From: CADCVT01 sp036389485
GTDB lineage: Bacteria; Actinomycetota; Thermoleophilia; Solirubrobacterales; Solirubrobacteraceae
Direction: 5' to 3'
Assembly (NCBI GenBank): GCA_036389485.1
Contig: DASVPR010000049.1
Coordinates: 62,001-126,000, forward strand
DNA length: 64,000 nt
The notes under the pieces were generated by a model. That model did not search any database. It was not told the DNA's origin and worked only from the letters and a program-made list of their open reading frames with translations. This document shows positions 18,242-26,550 of the stretch, in pieces. The translations under genes were made by a program, and so were the position numbers. Every line of letters begins with the position of its first letter. The first letter of the stretch is position 1.

Positions 18242-19302
18242 TGCCCTCCGGCCCCGTCCACTCCGGCGGCTCCTCCCGGCCCGTCCTCATCAACGCGCGC
18301 GCCGCGGCCCGGCCCGAGCTCGGCGGGGTCGAGCGGTGGGCTCGGGAGCTGAGCGCGCGACTGCCGCGACTCGACCCGGCCGGCTACCGCGTCGTCCGGC
18401 CGCCGGGCGCGCTGGTCCACCGCGCGGGCCACGCCTGGGAGCAGCTCGCGCTGCCGGCGCGGGCGCGCGCTGCGCCGCTGCTCCTCAACCCCGCGAACGT
18501 CGCGCCGCTCGCCTTCCCGCGCAACGTCGTCGTGATCCACGACGCCGCCGCCCTGCGCGAGCCGGCCTGGTACTCGCGGCTCTACGTGGCCTGGCAGCGC
18601 GCGCTGCTGCCCGCGCTGGCGCTGAGGGCGGTGCATCTCGTGACAGTCTCACAGTTCTCTCGGCACGAGCTGATCGACCTGCTCAACGCCGATCCCGGGA
18701 AGATCAGCGTCATCCCCGGAGGCGTCGACGAGCGTTTCCACCCCGCAGCCGACCCCGAACCCGCCCGTGCCGCCCTCGCCCTCCATCGCCCGTACGTCCT
18801 CACCGTCGCGAGTCGGACCGCCCGGAAGAACCTCGCCGCCCTCGACGAGACCGCGCGGAGGCTCGCCGCCGAGGGGATCGAGCTCGTCGCCGCCGGCGGG
18901 GAGCGGCCGCAGTTCCGCGAAGGGGCCGCGGGCCCGGGCGGCGTGCGATTTCTCGGGCACGTCCCCGACGATCACCTCCCCGGTCTCTATGCCGGCGCTC
19001 GGGCGTTCGTGCTCCCCTCGCGCTACGAGGGGTTCGGGCTCACCGCGCTGGAGGCGATGGCGGCGGGGCTTCCCGTCGTCGTGTCCGACCGCGGCGGGCT
19101 TCCGGAAGTCGTCGGCGAGGCAGGCGTGCTCGTCGACCCCGAGGATCCCGGGGCGATCGCCGTTGGGGTCGAGCGGGTGGTCGCCGAGGGGGAGGAGCGT
19201 GCGCGGCTGATCGCGGCCGGCTCGTTGCGGGCGCGGGAGTTCACGTGGGCGAGGACCGCGGACCGGGTCGACGCGCTCCTTCGGGGGCTTCGCGAAGGGT
19301 GA
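18241..19302 (+). CDS. Family 1/4 glycosyltransferase
   Basis: 353-residue GT-B glycosyltransferase. Recognisable segments are LINARAAARPELGGVERW, VVVIHDAAALREP, VTVSQFSRHEL, VIPGGVDERFHP, VLTVASRTARKN, FVLPSRYEGFGLTALEAMAAG (EX7E) and PVVVSDRGGLPEVVG. The length fits mannosyl/glucosyltransferases of the RfaB class. The ATG at 18241 is the only strong start, but no Shine-Dalgarno precedes it, so the first ~14 codons are uncertain. It is divergent to a similar gene, with which it may act in one glycan pathway. Confidence 0.88.
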   Translation: MPSGPVHSGGSSRPVLINARAAARPELGGVERWARELSARLPRLDPAGYRVVRPPGALVHRAGHAWEQLALPARARAAPLLLNPANVAPLAFPRNVVVIHDAAALREPAWYSRLYVAWQRALLPALALRAVHLVTVSQFSRHELIDLLNADPGKISVIPGGVDERFHPAADPEPARAALALHRPYVLTVASRTARKNLAALDETARRLAAEGIELVAAGGERPQFREGAAGPGGVRFLGHVPDDHLPGLYAGARAFVLPSRYEGFGLTALEAMAAGLPVVVSDRGGLPEVVGEAGVLVDPEDPGAIAVGVERVVAEGEERARLIAAGSLRAREFTWARTADRVDALLRGLREG

Positions 19303-19326
19303 ACCGTGCGGGGCTGCGGGGTGCCG

Positions 19327-20388
19327 TCAGCGCAACTTCCGCACCGTCGTGCGGAAGGCGCGCAGGGCCGGCTTGGAGATCGGCTTCCCGTTCCGCATCC
19401 GGCGCAGGCCGGAGTAGGAGAACGACTCCTTCTGGCCGATCGGCGGGGAGAGCCACGTGTACCAGTAGACGGCCTGGATCCGGAGCTTCCGACGGGACTC
19501 CGCGAGCAGCGGCAGGATCTGGCGGATCCGGGAGGCCTGGCCCTTCTCGCTGGTCTCCCACCCGTAGTTGAGCGTCGACTTCCCCTTGCCCGACGACCAC
19601 GAGATCTCGCTGATCACGAGCGGCACGCGGTCGCCGCCCTCGGCGTCCAGCACGCTCCGTGCCAGGCGCGTGATCTTCATGACGTTCGACGGCCGGCGGG
19701 AGAACGGGTGGATCGCGGCCGCGTCGAAGAAGCCGCGCGCGCCGGCCTCGTAGAGCGACTGAAGGTCCAGCCAGCTCTTGTTGGTCAGCCCGGCCATGAC
19801 GACCTGGGCCCGCGGGTCGACCGCCTTGATCGCGGGCGAGGCCGCGCGGAGCAGCCGAACGTAGGTCTCGGGCCACGGCGACCCGCGCCAGTAGCGCCCG
19901 ATGTCCGGCTCGTTCCACACCTGCCACGTCCCGACAGGACGCGCGGCGCCCGGGTACGTCGACCAGAACGACCCGCCCGGCCCGTAGCGCCGCACGAGCT
20001 CGGCGACGAACGCCGCGTACGTCGCCGGGTCCTCGGGCACCGCCCCCTCGCGGTCGTCGCCGCCCGTCGCCCACGACGGCGCCCGCACCACCGTCGGCAT
20101 CACGCTCATGCCCGACCGCGTCGCGGCGGCCACGACCCGGTCGGTCTCCGCGAAGTCGATCGGCTCGTCCCGCGACGGCTGCATCGAGCGCCAGTAGAAC
20201 GCGACGCGCACGGTGCCGACGCCCGACTGAGCCATCAACCGGGCCTCCGCCCCGATGTCGAGATCGGGATCCAGCGCCGGGCCGTCGACCATGACGCCGA
20301 AGAACGAGCGCGGGGTCGCGGCCGCCGCGGGAGCGGCGAACGCGAGCACCAGCAGTGCGGCGAGGAGCAGCGGATGACCCGTCCTCAT
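19327..20388 (-). CDS. Secreted clan GH-A glycoside hydrolase-like protein
   Basis: 353 residues with a signal peptide (LLLAALLVLAFAAPAAAA). The mature part reads as a TIM-barrel glycosidase of the GH5/GH39 type: RVAFYWRSMQP near strand 2, VGTWQVWNEPDI with the NEP acid/base Glu, AAAIHPFS and a nucleophile candidate in PLVISEISWSS, then YWYTWL. The ATG at 20388 begins the signal peptide. It probably trims or degrades an exopolysaccharide; the substrate is unknown. It is flanked by glycosyltransferase genes and divergent from the next one with a 33-bp gap. Confidence 0.78.
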   Translation of the reverse strand: MRTGHPLLLAALLVLAFAAPAAAATPRSFFGVMVDGPALDPDLDIGAEARLMAQSGVGTVRVAFYWRSMQPSRDEPIDFAETDRVVAAATRSGMSVMPTVVRAPSWATGGDDREGAVPEDPATYAAFVAELVRRYGPGGSFWSTYPGAARPVGTWQVWNEPDIGRYWRGSPWPETYVRLLRAASPAIKAVDPRAQVVMAGLTNKSWLDLQSLYEAGARGFFDAAAIHPFSRRPSNVMKITRLARSVLDAEGGDRVPLVISEISWSSGKGKSTLNYGWETSEKGQASRIRQILPLLAESRRKLRIQAVYWYTWLSPPIGQKESFSYSGLRRMRNGKPISKPALRAFRTTVRKLR

Positions 20389-20406
20389 CGGCCGCGGAGG
20401 GTCGCA

Positions 20407-20412
20407 TACACT
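20407..20412 (+). promoter_or_regulatory. -10 element of glycosyltransferase 20422
   Basis: TACACT ends 9 bases before the ATG at 20422 and no Shine-Dalgarno is visible. It lies in the 33-bp divergent gap. Confidence 0.4.
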
Positions 20413-20421
20413 CGGCCGCCC

Positions 20422-21567
20422 ATGGAGCGACGGATCGCCCTCGTGCACGACTTCCTCCTCGACGTCCGCGGCGCGGAACGCGTCTTCGCGGCCCTGTGCG
20501 ACCTCTATCCGCGCGCGGACGTCTTCACCGCCGTCTACGACGAGCGGGGCACGGAGGGGTGGTTCGCGCACAGGGACGTCAACACGTCGTTCCTGCAGCG
20601 GTTGCGCCCCACCGCCAAGACGTTCAGGGGCCTGCTGCCGCTCTATCCGTACGCGATGGAGTCGCTGGACCTCTCGAGCCACGACCTCGTCATCTCGAGT
20701 TCGAGCGCGTGGGCGCACGGCGTCATCGTCGACCCCGAGGCGGTCCACGTCTGCTACTGCCACAACCCCTTCCGCTACGCGTGGAACGCCCGCGAGTCCA
20801 CTCTCGCGAAGCGCGACCCGCTCACCCGCGCGGCGCTCGCCGTGATCCTCAAGCGCTGGCGCCAGTGGGACTGGATCGCCGCCCAGCGCGTCGACCGGTA
20901 CGTCGCGAACTCGGAGACCACGCGCCGCCGGATCAACCGGTACTTCAGCCGCGACGCGGAGGTCCTGCACCCGCCGGTCGACACCACCCGGTTCCGCCCG
21001 GTGGACGAGGTCGGCGACGCGTACGTCGTCCTCTCCGAGCTGATGCCCCATAAGCGGATCGACCTCGCGATCCGCGCGTTCAACCGCCTCGGCCTGCCGC
21101 TGCTCGTGGTAGGGAACGGGCCGGACGCGCGCAGGCTGCACCGGCTCGCCGGCCCGACGATCCGCTTCGCCGGCTTCCAGAACGACTCGCGCGTCGCGGA
21201 CCTGCTGACGCGGGCCCGTGCGCTCGTGGTCCCGGCGACGGAGGAGTTCGGGATCGCCGCTGTCGAGGCGCACGCCGCCGGGCGGCCGGTGATCGCGCTG
21301 CGCGAGGGCGGCGCGCGCGAGACCGTCATCGAGGGCGTGAACGGGACCTTCTTCGACCAGCCGACGGTCGACGCCCTCGTCGACGCGATCCGCTCCTTCG
21401 ACCCGCTGTCGATCGACCCGCGCGCGTGCGTCCGCAGCGCGGAGCGCTTCGACGTCGCCCGCTTCCGCCGCGGGATGACCGCGATCGTGGAAGAGGCGAT
21501 GGCGGACGACCGCCCGCCGCGCGAGCTGCGCCGCCGCCGGCCGCGCGGGCTCGCGCTCGCGTCGTAA
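20422..21567 (+). CDS. Family 4 glycosyltransferase (mannosyltransferase-like)
   Basis: 381-residue GT-B enzyme. It starts RIALVHDFLLDVRGAERVF, with CYCHNPFRYAW, VANSETTRRRI, VLHPPVDTTRF, LSELMPHKRIDLAI, LLVVGNGPD, FAGFQND and VPATEEFGIAAVEAHAAGRPV (EX7E). This is the WbaZ/GumH-like group that transfers mannose or a similar sugar to a lipid carrier. The ATG at 20422 directly precedes the conserved start and has a close TACACT -10. It is followed by another glycosyltransferase gene after 6 bp. Confidence 0.9.
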   Translation: MERRIALVHDFLLDVRGAERVFAALCDLYPRADVFTAVYDERGTEGWFAHRDVNTSFLQRLRPTAKTFRGLLPLYPYAMESLDLSSHDLVISSSSAWAHGVIVDPEAVHVCYCHNPFRYAWNARESTLAKRDPLTRAALAVILKRWRQWDWIAAQRVDRYVANSETTRRRINRYFSRDAEVLHPPVDTTRFRPVDEVGDAYVVLSELMPHKRIDLAIRAFNRLGLPLLVVGNGPDARRLHRLAGPTIRFAGFQNDSRVADLLTRARALVVPATEEFGIAAVEAHAAGRPVIALREGGARETVIEGVNGTFFDQPTVDALVDAIRSFDPLSIDPRACVRSAERFDVARFRRGMTAIVEEAMADDRPPRELRRRRPRGLALAS

Positions 21568-21573
21568 CGCGGC

Positions 21574-22521
21574 GTGCGCGTCGCGGTCGTCGTCCCGAAC
21601 TGGAACGGGCGGCGGTGGCTGCCGGCGCTGTTCGCGTCCTTGCGCGAGCAGACGCGTGCACCCGACGAGGTCGTGGTCGTCGACAACGGCTCGAGCGACG
21701 GCTCGCTCGAGTGGCTGGCGGAGCAGGGCGTCCGGACGGTCGCGCTGGGGCGGAACACGGGCTTCGCGTTCGCAGCGAACCGCGGGATCGAGGCGGTGTC
21801 CGCGGAAGCGGTCGCGTTGCTGAACACCGACGTCGAGCTGGAGCCGGACTGGCTGGAGCGCGCGGCGGCGGCGCTGACCGACCGCGTCGCTTCGGTCGCG
21901 ACGAAGATGGTCCTGCTCGACGACCCGGAGGTCGTCGACGACGCCGGCGACGAGCTGCGCCGCGACGGCGTCGCCCACCAGCGCGGGCACGGCCGCCGCG
22001 ACGACGGGCGGTTCAGCGTCGCGGGCGAGGCGTTCAGCGCGTGCGCGGGCGCCGCGGTCTACCGGCGCAGCGCGGTGCTGGAGGTCGGCGGCTTCGACGA
22101 GCGGCTGTTCTCGTACCTGGAGGACGTCGACCTCGGGCTGCACCTGCGCCTCGCCGGCTGGGCGTGCGCGTACGAGCCCGCGGTGGCGCGCCACGCGCGG
22201 CACGGGTCGTCCGGACAGCTCGAGCGCAGCGTCGACGCGTGGGTCGCGCGCAACACGCTGCTGCTCGTCGCGAAGGCGTTCCCGCTGCGGTGGATCGGGC
22301 CCGTCGCCTACCGTCAGCTCTCGTGGATCGCGGAGGCGGCGCGCGAGGGGCGGCTGGCGGAGCACCTGCGGGGGCTGGCGATGGCCCTGCCGGCGCTGCC
22401 GGCGATGCTGCGGGAACGGCGCCGCCTGCGGCGGACGGCGGCGATGCCGATCGCGGCGGTCGTCCCCGACCGGCCGTGGAGGGGCCCGCGCGCGGGGGGC
22501 CATCCCGAGAGCGACTACTGA
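21574..22521 (+). CDS. Family 2 glycosyltransferase
   Basis: 315-residue GT-A enzyme: RVAVVVPNWNGRRWL, VVVDNGSSDGS, GRNTGFAFAANRGI, LLNTDVEL (nucleotide-sugar metal site) and VGGFDERLFSYLEDVDLGLHLR with the ED acceptor motif. A C-terminal Arg-rich helical region follows. It is a rhamnosyltransferase-like member. The start is GTG at 21574, 6 bp after the preceding stop. Its last 46 bp overlap the probable start of the following membrane glycosyltransferase, a longer overlap than the usual 4 bp here. Confidence 0.88.
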   Translation: MRVAVVVPNWNGRRWLPALFASLREQTRAPDEVVVVDNGSSDGSLEWLAEQGVRTVALGRNTGFAFAANRGIEAVSAEAVALLNTDVELEPDWLERAAAALTDRVASVATKMVLLDDPEVVDDAGDELRRDGVAHQRGHGRRDDGRFSVAGEAFSACAGAAVYRRSAVLEVGGFDERLFSYLEDVDLGLHLRLAGWACAYEPAVARHARHGSSGQLERSVDAWVARNTLLLVAKAFPLRWIGPVAYRQLSWIAEAAREGRLAEHLRGLAMALPALPAMLRERRRLRRTAAMPIAAVVPDRPWRGPRAGGHPESDY

Positions 22522-23867
22522 GCGCCGCGCTGTGGCTCGCCGCCGCGGGGCTCTCCGCGGCGACCGTCTGGTGGGGGCTCGGCCCGCACGACGAGGGCCT
22601 CATGCTCCAGGCCGCGCGCCGCATCGGCGACGGGCAGTGGCCGTACCGCGACTTCTGGTGGAACTACGGCCCCGGCCAGCCGCTGCTGCTCGCGCCGTTC
22701 GGCGGCTCGCTCTTCGCGTGGAGGGTGATCCGGGTCGCCCTGAACGCCACGGTCGCGCTGCTGGCCTGGAAGTTGACCAGGACTGTCCTGGATGAGCGTC
22801 GGATACCGACGGTCAACCAGGACGGCACCAGATTCCTCGGCGCGCTCGCTGTCGCGGCGGCGATGGCATGGCCCGCGACGCCGAATCCAAACGCGACCGC
22901 GCTCGCGCTCTCCCTCGGTGCCCTCCTCCTCGCGCCCCGGCGCCCCTCGGGAGCGGGCGTGCTGGCGGGGGCGGCGACGCTGTTTCGACCCGAGCTTGGG
23001 GTCGCCGCGGCGATCGGCGCGGCCATGGGCGCCCAACACCGGGCGCGGGTGGCCGCGGTGGCGGCGGCGACGAGCGTCGTCGCCTGGCTGCCGTTCCTCC
23101 TCGTCGCCCCCGGCGACCTCCTGGACCAGTCCGTCGGCTTCCTCGGCATCCAGGACCTCCAGCGCCTACCGTTCCCGATCGACCCCGAGGGGATCGGGTG
23201 GGACCCGAACAAGCTGCTCGAGCTCTACGCGCCGCTGATCCTCGTCGCGGGCGCCGCCCTCGCCCTCGCTACGAGGCCGCCGCTCGCGCTCCTCCCGTTG
23301 ACCCTCGTCGGCCTCCTGTACCTGCTCGGCCGCACCGACGAGTTCCACCTCGTCCCGCTCGCGGCGGTCCTGCCGATCGTGCTCGTGCAGGCGCGCCGGC
23401 TCCGAGTGGCCGCCCTCGCCGTCACCGCGCTCATCGCGCTGCACGGGCTCGATCGCATCGCGACGCAGGATCGATCCGACCCCGCCTGGGACGCGAAGCA
23501 CGACCACCGCGCGATCCTCGACGCCATCGGCGACCGCTCGATCTTCGTCGCGCCCCCGCGCTTCGACCAAGTCACCGTCGGCGACCCGCTGCTGTACGTC
23601 CTCGCCGACGAGCCGAACCCGACGCGCTACGACGTGATGCAGCCCGGGGTGGTGACGACGGCCGAGGCGCAGGAGGAGATGGTCCGCGACCTGGAGCGAG
23701 CGCGGCCCGAGCTCCTCATCCGCTGGCTCGACCCGCGCACCGCGCCCGAGGACAACGGCTCCGGCGAGTCGTCGGGCGTCACGATCCTCGACGACTACCT
23801 GCGCGCGGCGTACCACCGGGTGGGACGATTTGGCACGTTCGAGGTGCACGAGCGGGGAGAACGGTGA
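22476..23867 (+). CDS. Polytopic membrane glycosyltransferase-like protein
   Basis: 463 residues with about 9-10 hydrophobic helices and an early acidic loop (GPHDEGLMLQAARRIGDGQWPYRDFWW) typical of GT39/GT83-like polyprenyl-phosphate sugar transferases (catalytic Asp/Glu in the first external loop). A soluble C-terminal part (about residues 340-463) follows. The start is uncertain: the GTG at 22476 is the only standard codon close to the first helix, giving a 46-bp overlap with the previous gene; a CTG at 22518 is the alternative. It is predicted to add a sugar from a lipid donor outside the membrane. Confidence 0.75.
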   Translation: MEGPARGGPSRERLLSAALWLAAAGLSAATVWWGLGPHDEGLMLQAARRIGDGQWPYRDFWWNYGPGQPLLLAPFGGSLFAWRVIRVALNATVALLAWKLTRTVLDERRIPTVNQDGTRFLGALAVAAAMAWPATPNPNATALALSLGALLLAPRRPSGAGVLAGAATLFRPELGVAAAIGAAMGAQHRARVAAVAAATSVVAWLPFLLVAPGDLLDQSVGFLGIQDLQRLPFPIDPEGIGWDPNKLLELYAPLILVAGAALALATRPPLALLPLTLVGLLYLLGRTDEFHLVPLAAVLPIVLVQARRLRVAALAVTALIALHGLDRIATQDRSDPAWDAKHDHRAILDAIGDRSIFVAPPRFDQVTVGDPLLYVLADEPNPTRYDVMQPGVVTTAEAQEEMVRDLERARPELLIRWLDPRTAPEDNGSGESSGVTILDDYLRAAYHRVGRFGTFEVHERGER

Positions 23868-23869
23868 AC

Positions 23870-24184
23870 ATGGCACGGATCGCAGGACTCATCGCAATGG
23901 TCGGGATGGCCGTGGCGTTCGTCATCGCCATCGGGATCGCACTCGTGTGCCTCGACGCGAAGGAGTCGAACGACGTCGTCAGCGTCTGGCTCGACGTCTC
24001 GCGCTGGCTCACGAACCCGTTCCACGGGATCTTCGACCTCGAGCAGGGCAAGGAGCACCTCCAGACCGCCATCAACTGGGGCATCGCGGCCCTGGCCTAC
24101 TGGCTGGCGGCGATGCTGATCGCGCGCGTCATGCGCGCGGCGAGCGGCCCGTCGTTCATGACGCGCCGCCGCACCGCGTACTGA
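23870..24184 (+). CDS. Small two-helix membrane protein
   Basis: 104 residues, unknown function. Two hydrophobic helices (about residues 4-27 and 70-90) flank a loop containing DVSRWLTNPFHGIFDLE, a pattern I have seen in small actinobacterial membrane proteins of unknown role. Two starts are possible: GTG at 23864, which overlaps the preceding stop by 4 bp, or ATG at 23870, which is better spaced from GGGGAG (23854-23859). The ATG is used here. It is probably cotranscribed with the membrane glycosyltransferase and meets the next gene tail to tail with no gap. Confidence 0.7.
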   Translation: MARIAGLIAMVGMAVAFVIAIGIALVCLDAKESNDVVSVWLDVSRWLTNPFHGIFDLEQGKEHLQTAINWGIAALAYWLAAMLIARVMRAASGPSFMTRRRTAY

Positions 24185-24571
24185 TCAGCCGATCACGCAG
24201 CCCACGAGGGCGAGAAGGAGCACGAGCCCGCCGGCCGCCGCCGGGCCGGCCTTCCCGGCGCGGCCGCCGAGGTACACCGCGCCCATGCCGAGCACGAACG
24301 GCAGGCCGCTCCAGAACACGACGCACGACGCGAGCGCGACGCCCGCGAGGATCCAGCCGTCGCGGCCGGGGTTGCCGGCCTGCGGGAGCACGCGGCCGAA
24401 CAGGACGGCCGCGAGGATCGCCGACACGCCGAGGCAGACGGCGTAGGGGCCGAGGCCGCCGTTGTCGCCGCCCGCGATGAAGTTCGCGAACGCGAGGCCG
24501 ACCGCGGCGAGGAGCAGGGCGAGCGTGCCGGCGACCCGCTCGTCCTGGATGCGATGAAGGGTGGTGGTCAT
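24185..24571 (-). CDS. Small four-helix membrane protein
   Basis: 128 residues, no named family. A short cytoplasmic start (TTTLHRIQDERVAG) is followed by about four hydrophobic segments rich in Ala/Gly/Leu, with FANFIAGGDNGGLGPY between the first two. The ATG at 24571 is fixed by an ideally placed reverse-strand promoter (TAGCTT, 7 bases before ATG). That promoter shares box sequence and spacing with the one in front of the VOC gene at 26975, so the two genes may answer to the same sigma factor. Confidence 0.65.
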   Translation of the reverse strand: MTTTLHRIQDERVAGTLALLLAAVGLAFANFIAGGDNGGLGPYAVCLGVSAILAAVLFGRVLPQAGNPGRDGWILAGVALASCVVFWSGLPFVLGMGAVYLGGRAGKAGPAAAGGLVLLLALVGCVIG

Positions 24572-24578
24572 GGCGGCG

Positions 24579-24608
24579 AAGCTACGGGTGCACAGCGCCG
24601 CCGTCTTC
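24579..24608 (-). promoter_or_regulatory. Leaderless promoter GAAGAC-N18-TAGCTT
   Basis: On the reverse strand GAAGAC (24608-24603), an 18-bp spacer and TAGCTT (24584-24579) are followed after 7 bases by the ATG at 24571. The identical boxes, spacing and flanking CGTAGCTTCG recur before the VOC gene (26983-27012). Confidence 0.55.
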
Positions 24609-24668
24609 GCCCGAACAGGCGATCCGCGTCTCATCCAAATGGCTGAGGAAGCGCCCGCCCTGCGGGTG

Positions 24669-24674
24669 TACGGT
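24669..24674 (+). promoter_or_regulatory. -10 element of the histidine kinase gene
   Basis: TACGGT ends 8 bases before the ATG at 24683; no Shine-Dalgarno lies between them. Confidence 0.45.
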
Positions 24675-24682
24675 CGCGTCCG

Positions 24683-25822
24683 ATGACACGCCGTCAACTG
24701 CTCGACTACGGCGTCCCGCTCGTGCTCACCGCGGTCACGAGCGTCGAGGTCGCGACGAGCGACGGCATCGACGCCCCGCTCCCGGTCAAGATGCTGTTCG
24801 CGCTCGGCACGACCCTGCCGCTCCTGTGGCGTCGCCGCGCCCCGCTGCTCGTCCTCGTCGCCGTCCTCGGGAGCATCGCTATCGCGGACGCCGGCTACGG
24901 CATCGCGAACGAGGCGAGCACGCCGTTCGCCGCCTGTCTCGTCGCCGTGTACGCGAGCGGCGCGTACACCAACCGCCGCGACGGTCGCATCGCGGCCGCG
25001 ATCATCGTCGCGATCATCCTCCTGATGGCGATCGCCATCGGCGAGGACGTCGTCGGGGACGCGATCTTCATCGGCGGGATCCTCCTCTCGGTGTGGGTCG
25101 CCGCGACCGTCGTGCGCAGCCGGCAGGAGCTGGCGGGCGCGCTCGCCGCACGCACCGTCGAGCTCGAGCACGAGCGCGAGGAGAACGCGAAGCTCGCCGT
25201 CGCCGAGGAGCGCGCGCGGATCGCGCGCGAGCTGCACGACGTCGTCGCGCACAACCTCTCGATCATGGTCGTGCAGGCGGGCGCGGAGCGACGCGCGCTG
25301 GGCGACGAGCGGCCGCAGACGAGCGAGGTGCTGGAGACGATCGAGGCCACTGGCCGTGCGGCGATGGCCGAGATGCGCCGGCTGCTCGGGATGCTCCGGC
25401 GCTCCGACGACGAGCTCGCGCTGGCGCCGCAGCCGAGCCTGCGCCACCTGCCGGACCTCGTCGGCCAGGTCCGCGAGGCGGGCCTGCCGGTCGATCTGCG
25501 GATCGAGGGCCAGGAGCGCCCGCTCGCGCCCGGGATCGACCTCTCCGCGTACCGGATCGTCCAGGAGGCGCTCACGAACGCGCTCAAGCACGCCGGGCCG
25601 GCGCGGGCGCGCGTCACCGTCCGCTACGGCGAGAACGAGCTCGACATCGAGATCGCCGACGACGGCAGCGGCGCGGACGAGGAGGCGCCCAGCGGGCACG
25701 GCCTCGTCGGGATGCGCGAGCGCCTCGCGCTCTTCGGCGGTGACCTCGCGGCGGGCCGGCGGAGGGGCGGCGGCTACGCGGTGCGCGCGCGGCTCCCGCT
25801 CGCGGGGGGAGGGGCGGTGTGA
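24683..25822 (+). CDS. NarL-family sensor histidine kinase
   Basis: 379-residue membrane kinase. The N-terminal half has about four membrane helices (residues 12-140) with no large external sensor, then a coiled coil (about 145-178), the HisKA_3 dimerisation box IARELHDVVAHNLS with phosphorylated His185, and a HATPase domain with EALTNALKHA (N box), IADDGSGAD (G1) and GHGLVGMRERL (G2). This is the DesK/LiaS-like class that pairs with LuxR-type regulators. The partner gene starts 65 bp downstream. A membrane or envelope stimulus is likely because the sensor is buried in the membrane, but this is inference. Confidence 0.95.
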   Translation: MTRRQLLDYGVPLVLTAVTSVEVATSDGIDAPLPVKMLFALGTTLPLLWRRRAPLLVLVAVLGSIAIADAGYGIANEASTPFAACLVAVYASGAYTNRRDGRIAAAIIVAIILLMAIAIGEDVVGDAIFIGGILLSVWVAATVVRSRQELAGALAARTVELEHEREENAKLAVAEERARIARELHDVVAHNLSIMVVQAGAERRALGDERPQTSEVLETIEATGRAAMAEMRRLLGMLRRSDDELALAPQPSLRHLPDLVGQVREAGLPVDLRIEGQERPLAPGIDLSAYRIVQEALTNALKHAGPARARVTVRYGENELDIEIADDGSGADEEAPSGHGLVGMRERLALFGGDLAAGRRRGGGYAVRARLPLAGGGAV

Positions 25823-25887
25823 TGGCGGGCGGAGGCGCGCCGTGATGGCGGCCGGAGGGGCGCCGTGATGGCGGCCAGAGGGGCGCC
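25819..25887 (+). repeat. 23-bp tandem triplicate in the kinase/regulator junction
   Basis: Three adjacent 23-bp units (25819-25841, 25842-25864, 25865-25887) each start GTGATGGCGG and end GCGCC, with few differences. Each contains a purine-rich GGAGG-, GGAGGGG- or AGAGGGG-like ribosome site and a GTGATG. The third ends exactly at the GTG start (25888) of the response regulator. Unit length is not a multiple of three, so copy changes would alter upstream coupling but not the regulator frame. Confidence 0.9.
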
Positions 25888-26550
25888 GTGATCCGCGTCC
25901 TCCTCGCCGACGACCAGGCGCTCGTCCGCGCCGGGCTGCACAAGATCGTCGACACCGAGCCGGACATGACCGTCGTCGCCGAGGCGTCCGACGGCCTCGA
26001 GGCGGTCGACGCCGCGCGCGCGAGCAGGCCGGACGTCGCGGTCGTCGACATCCGCATGCCGCGCCTGGACGGCATCGAGGCGACGCGCCGCATCGTCGAC
26101 GCCCGCGGCCGCGACGTCCGCGTCCTCATGCTCACGACGTTCGGCCTCGACGAGTACGTCTTCGAGGCGCTCCGCGCCGGCGCGAGCGGCTTCATGCTCA
26201 AGGACGCGCCGCCGGAGGAGCTGCTCGACGCGATCCGGACGGTCGCCGGCGGCGCGGCGCTGCTCGCCCCCGCGGTCACCCAGGCGGTGATCGAGGAGTT
26301 CGCGCGACGGTCGCCCGGCACGCCCGACGCGTCCCCGCGCCTGGAGGAGCTGACCGATCGCGAGCGCGAGGTGCTCCTCCTGCTGACGCGCGGCCGGTCG
26401 AACGCCGAGATCGCGGTGGACCTCGTCGTCAGCGAGGCGACGGTCAAGACGCACGTCGCGCACGTGCTGATGAAGCTCGGGGTGCGCGACCGCGTCCAGG
26501 CGGTGATCCTCGCCTACGAGACCGGGTTGGTCAGCCCGGGCGCATCCTGA
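25888..26550 (+). CDS. NarL/LuxR-type response regulator
   Basis: 220 residues. The receiver domain (1-120) has LADDQ (acidic pocket), phosphorylated Asp54 in VVDIRMPRLDG, Thr in LTTF and Lys in MLKD. The LuxR-type HTH (about 150-210) contains LTDREREVL, SNAEIA and VSEATVKTHVAHVL. The start is GTG at 25888 (VIRVLLADDQ), directly after a triplicated ribosome-site repeat. It is the partner of the adjacent kinase. The last 37 bp overlap the 3' end of the convergent VOC gene. Targets are unknown. Confidence 0.95.
   Translation: MIRVLLADDQALVRAGLHKIVDTEPDMTVVAEASDGLEAVDAARASRPDVAVVDIRMPRLDGIEATRRIVDARGRDVRVLMLTTFGLDEYVFEALRAGASGFMLKDAPPEELLDAIRTVAGGAALLAPAVTQAVIEEFARRSPGTPDASPRLEELTDREREVLLLLTRGRSNAEIAVDLVVSEATVKTHVAHVLMKLGVRDRVQAVILAYETGLVSPGAS

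Noticed and set aside
25819..25887. Triplicate repeat as a CRISPR-like array
   Set aside because: The units are directly adjacent with no spacers and clearly contain translation signals.
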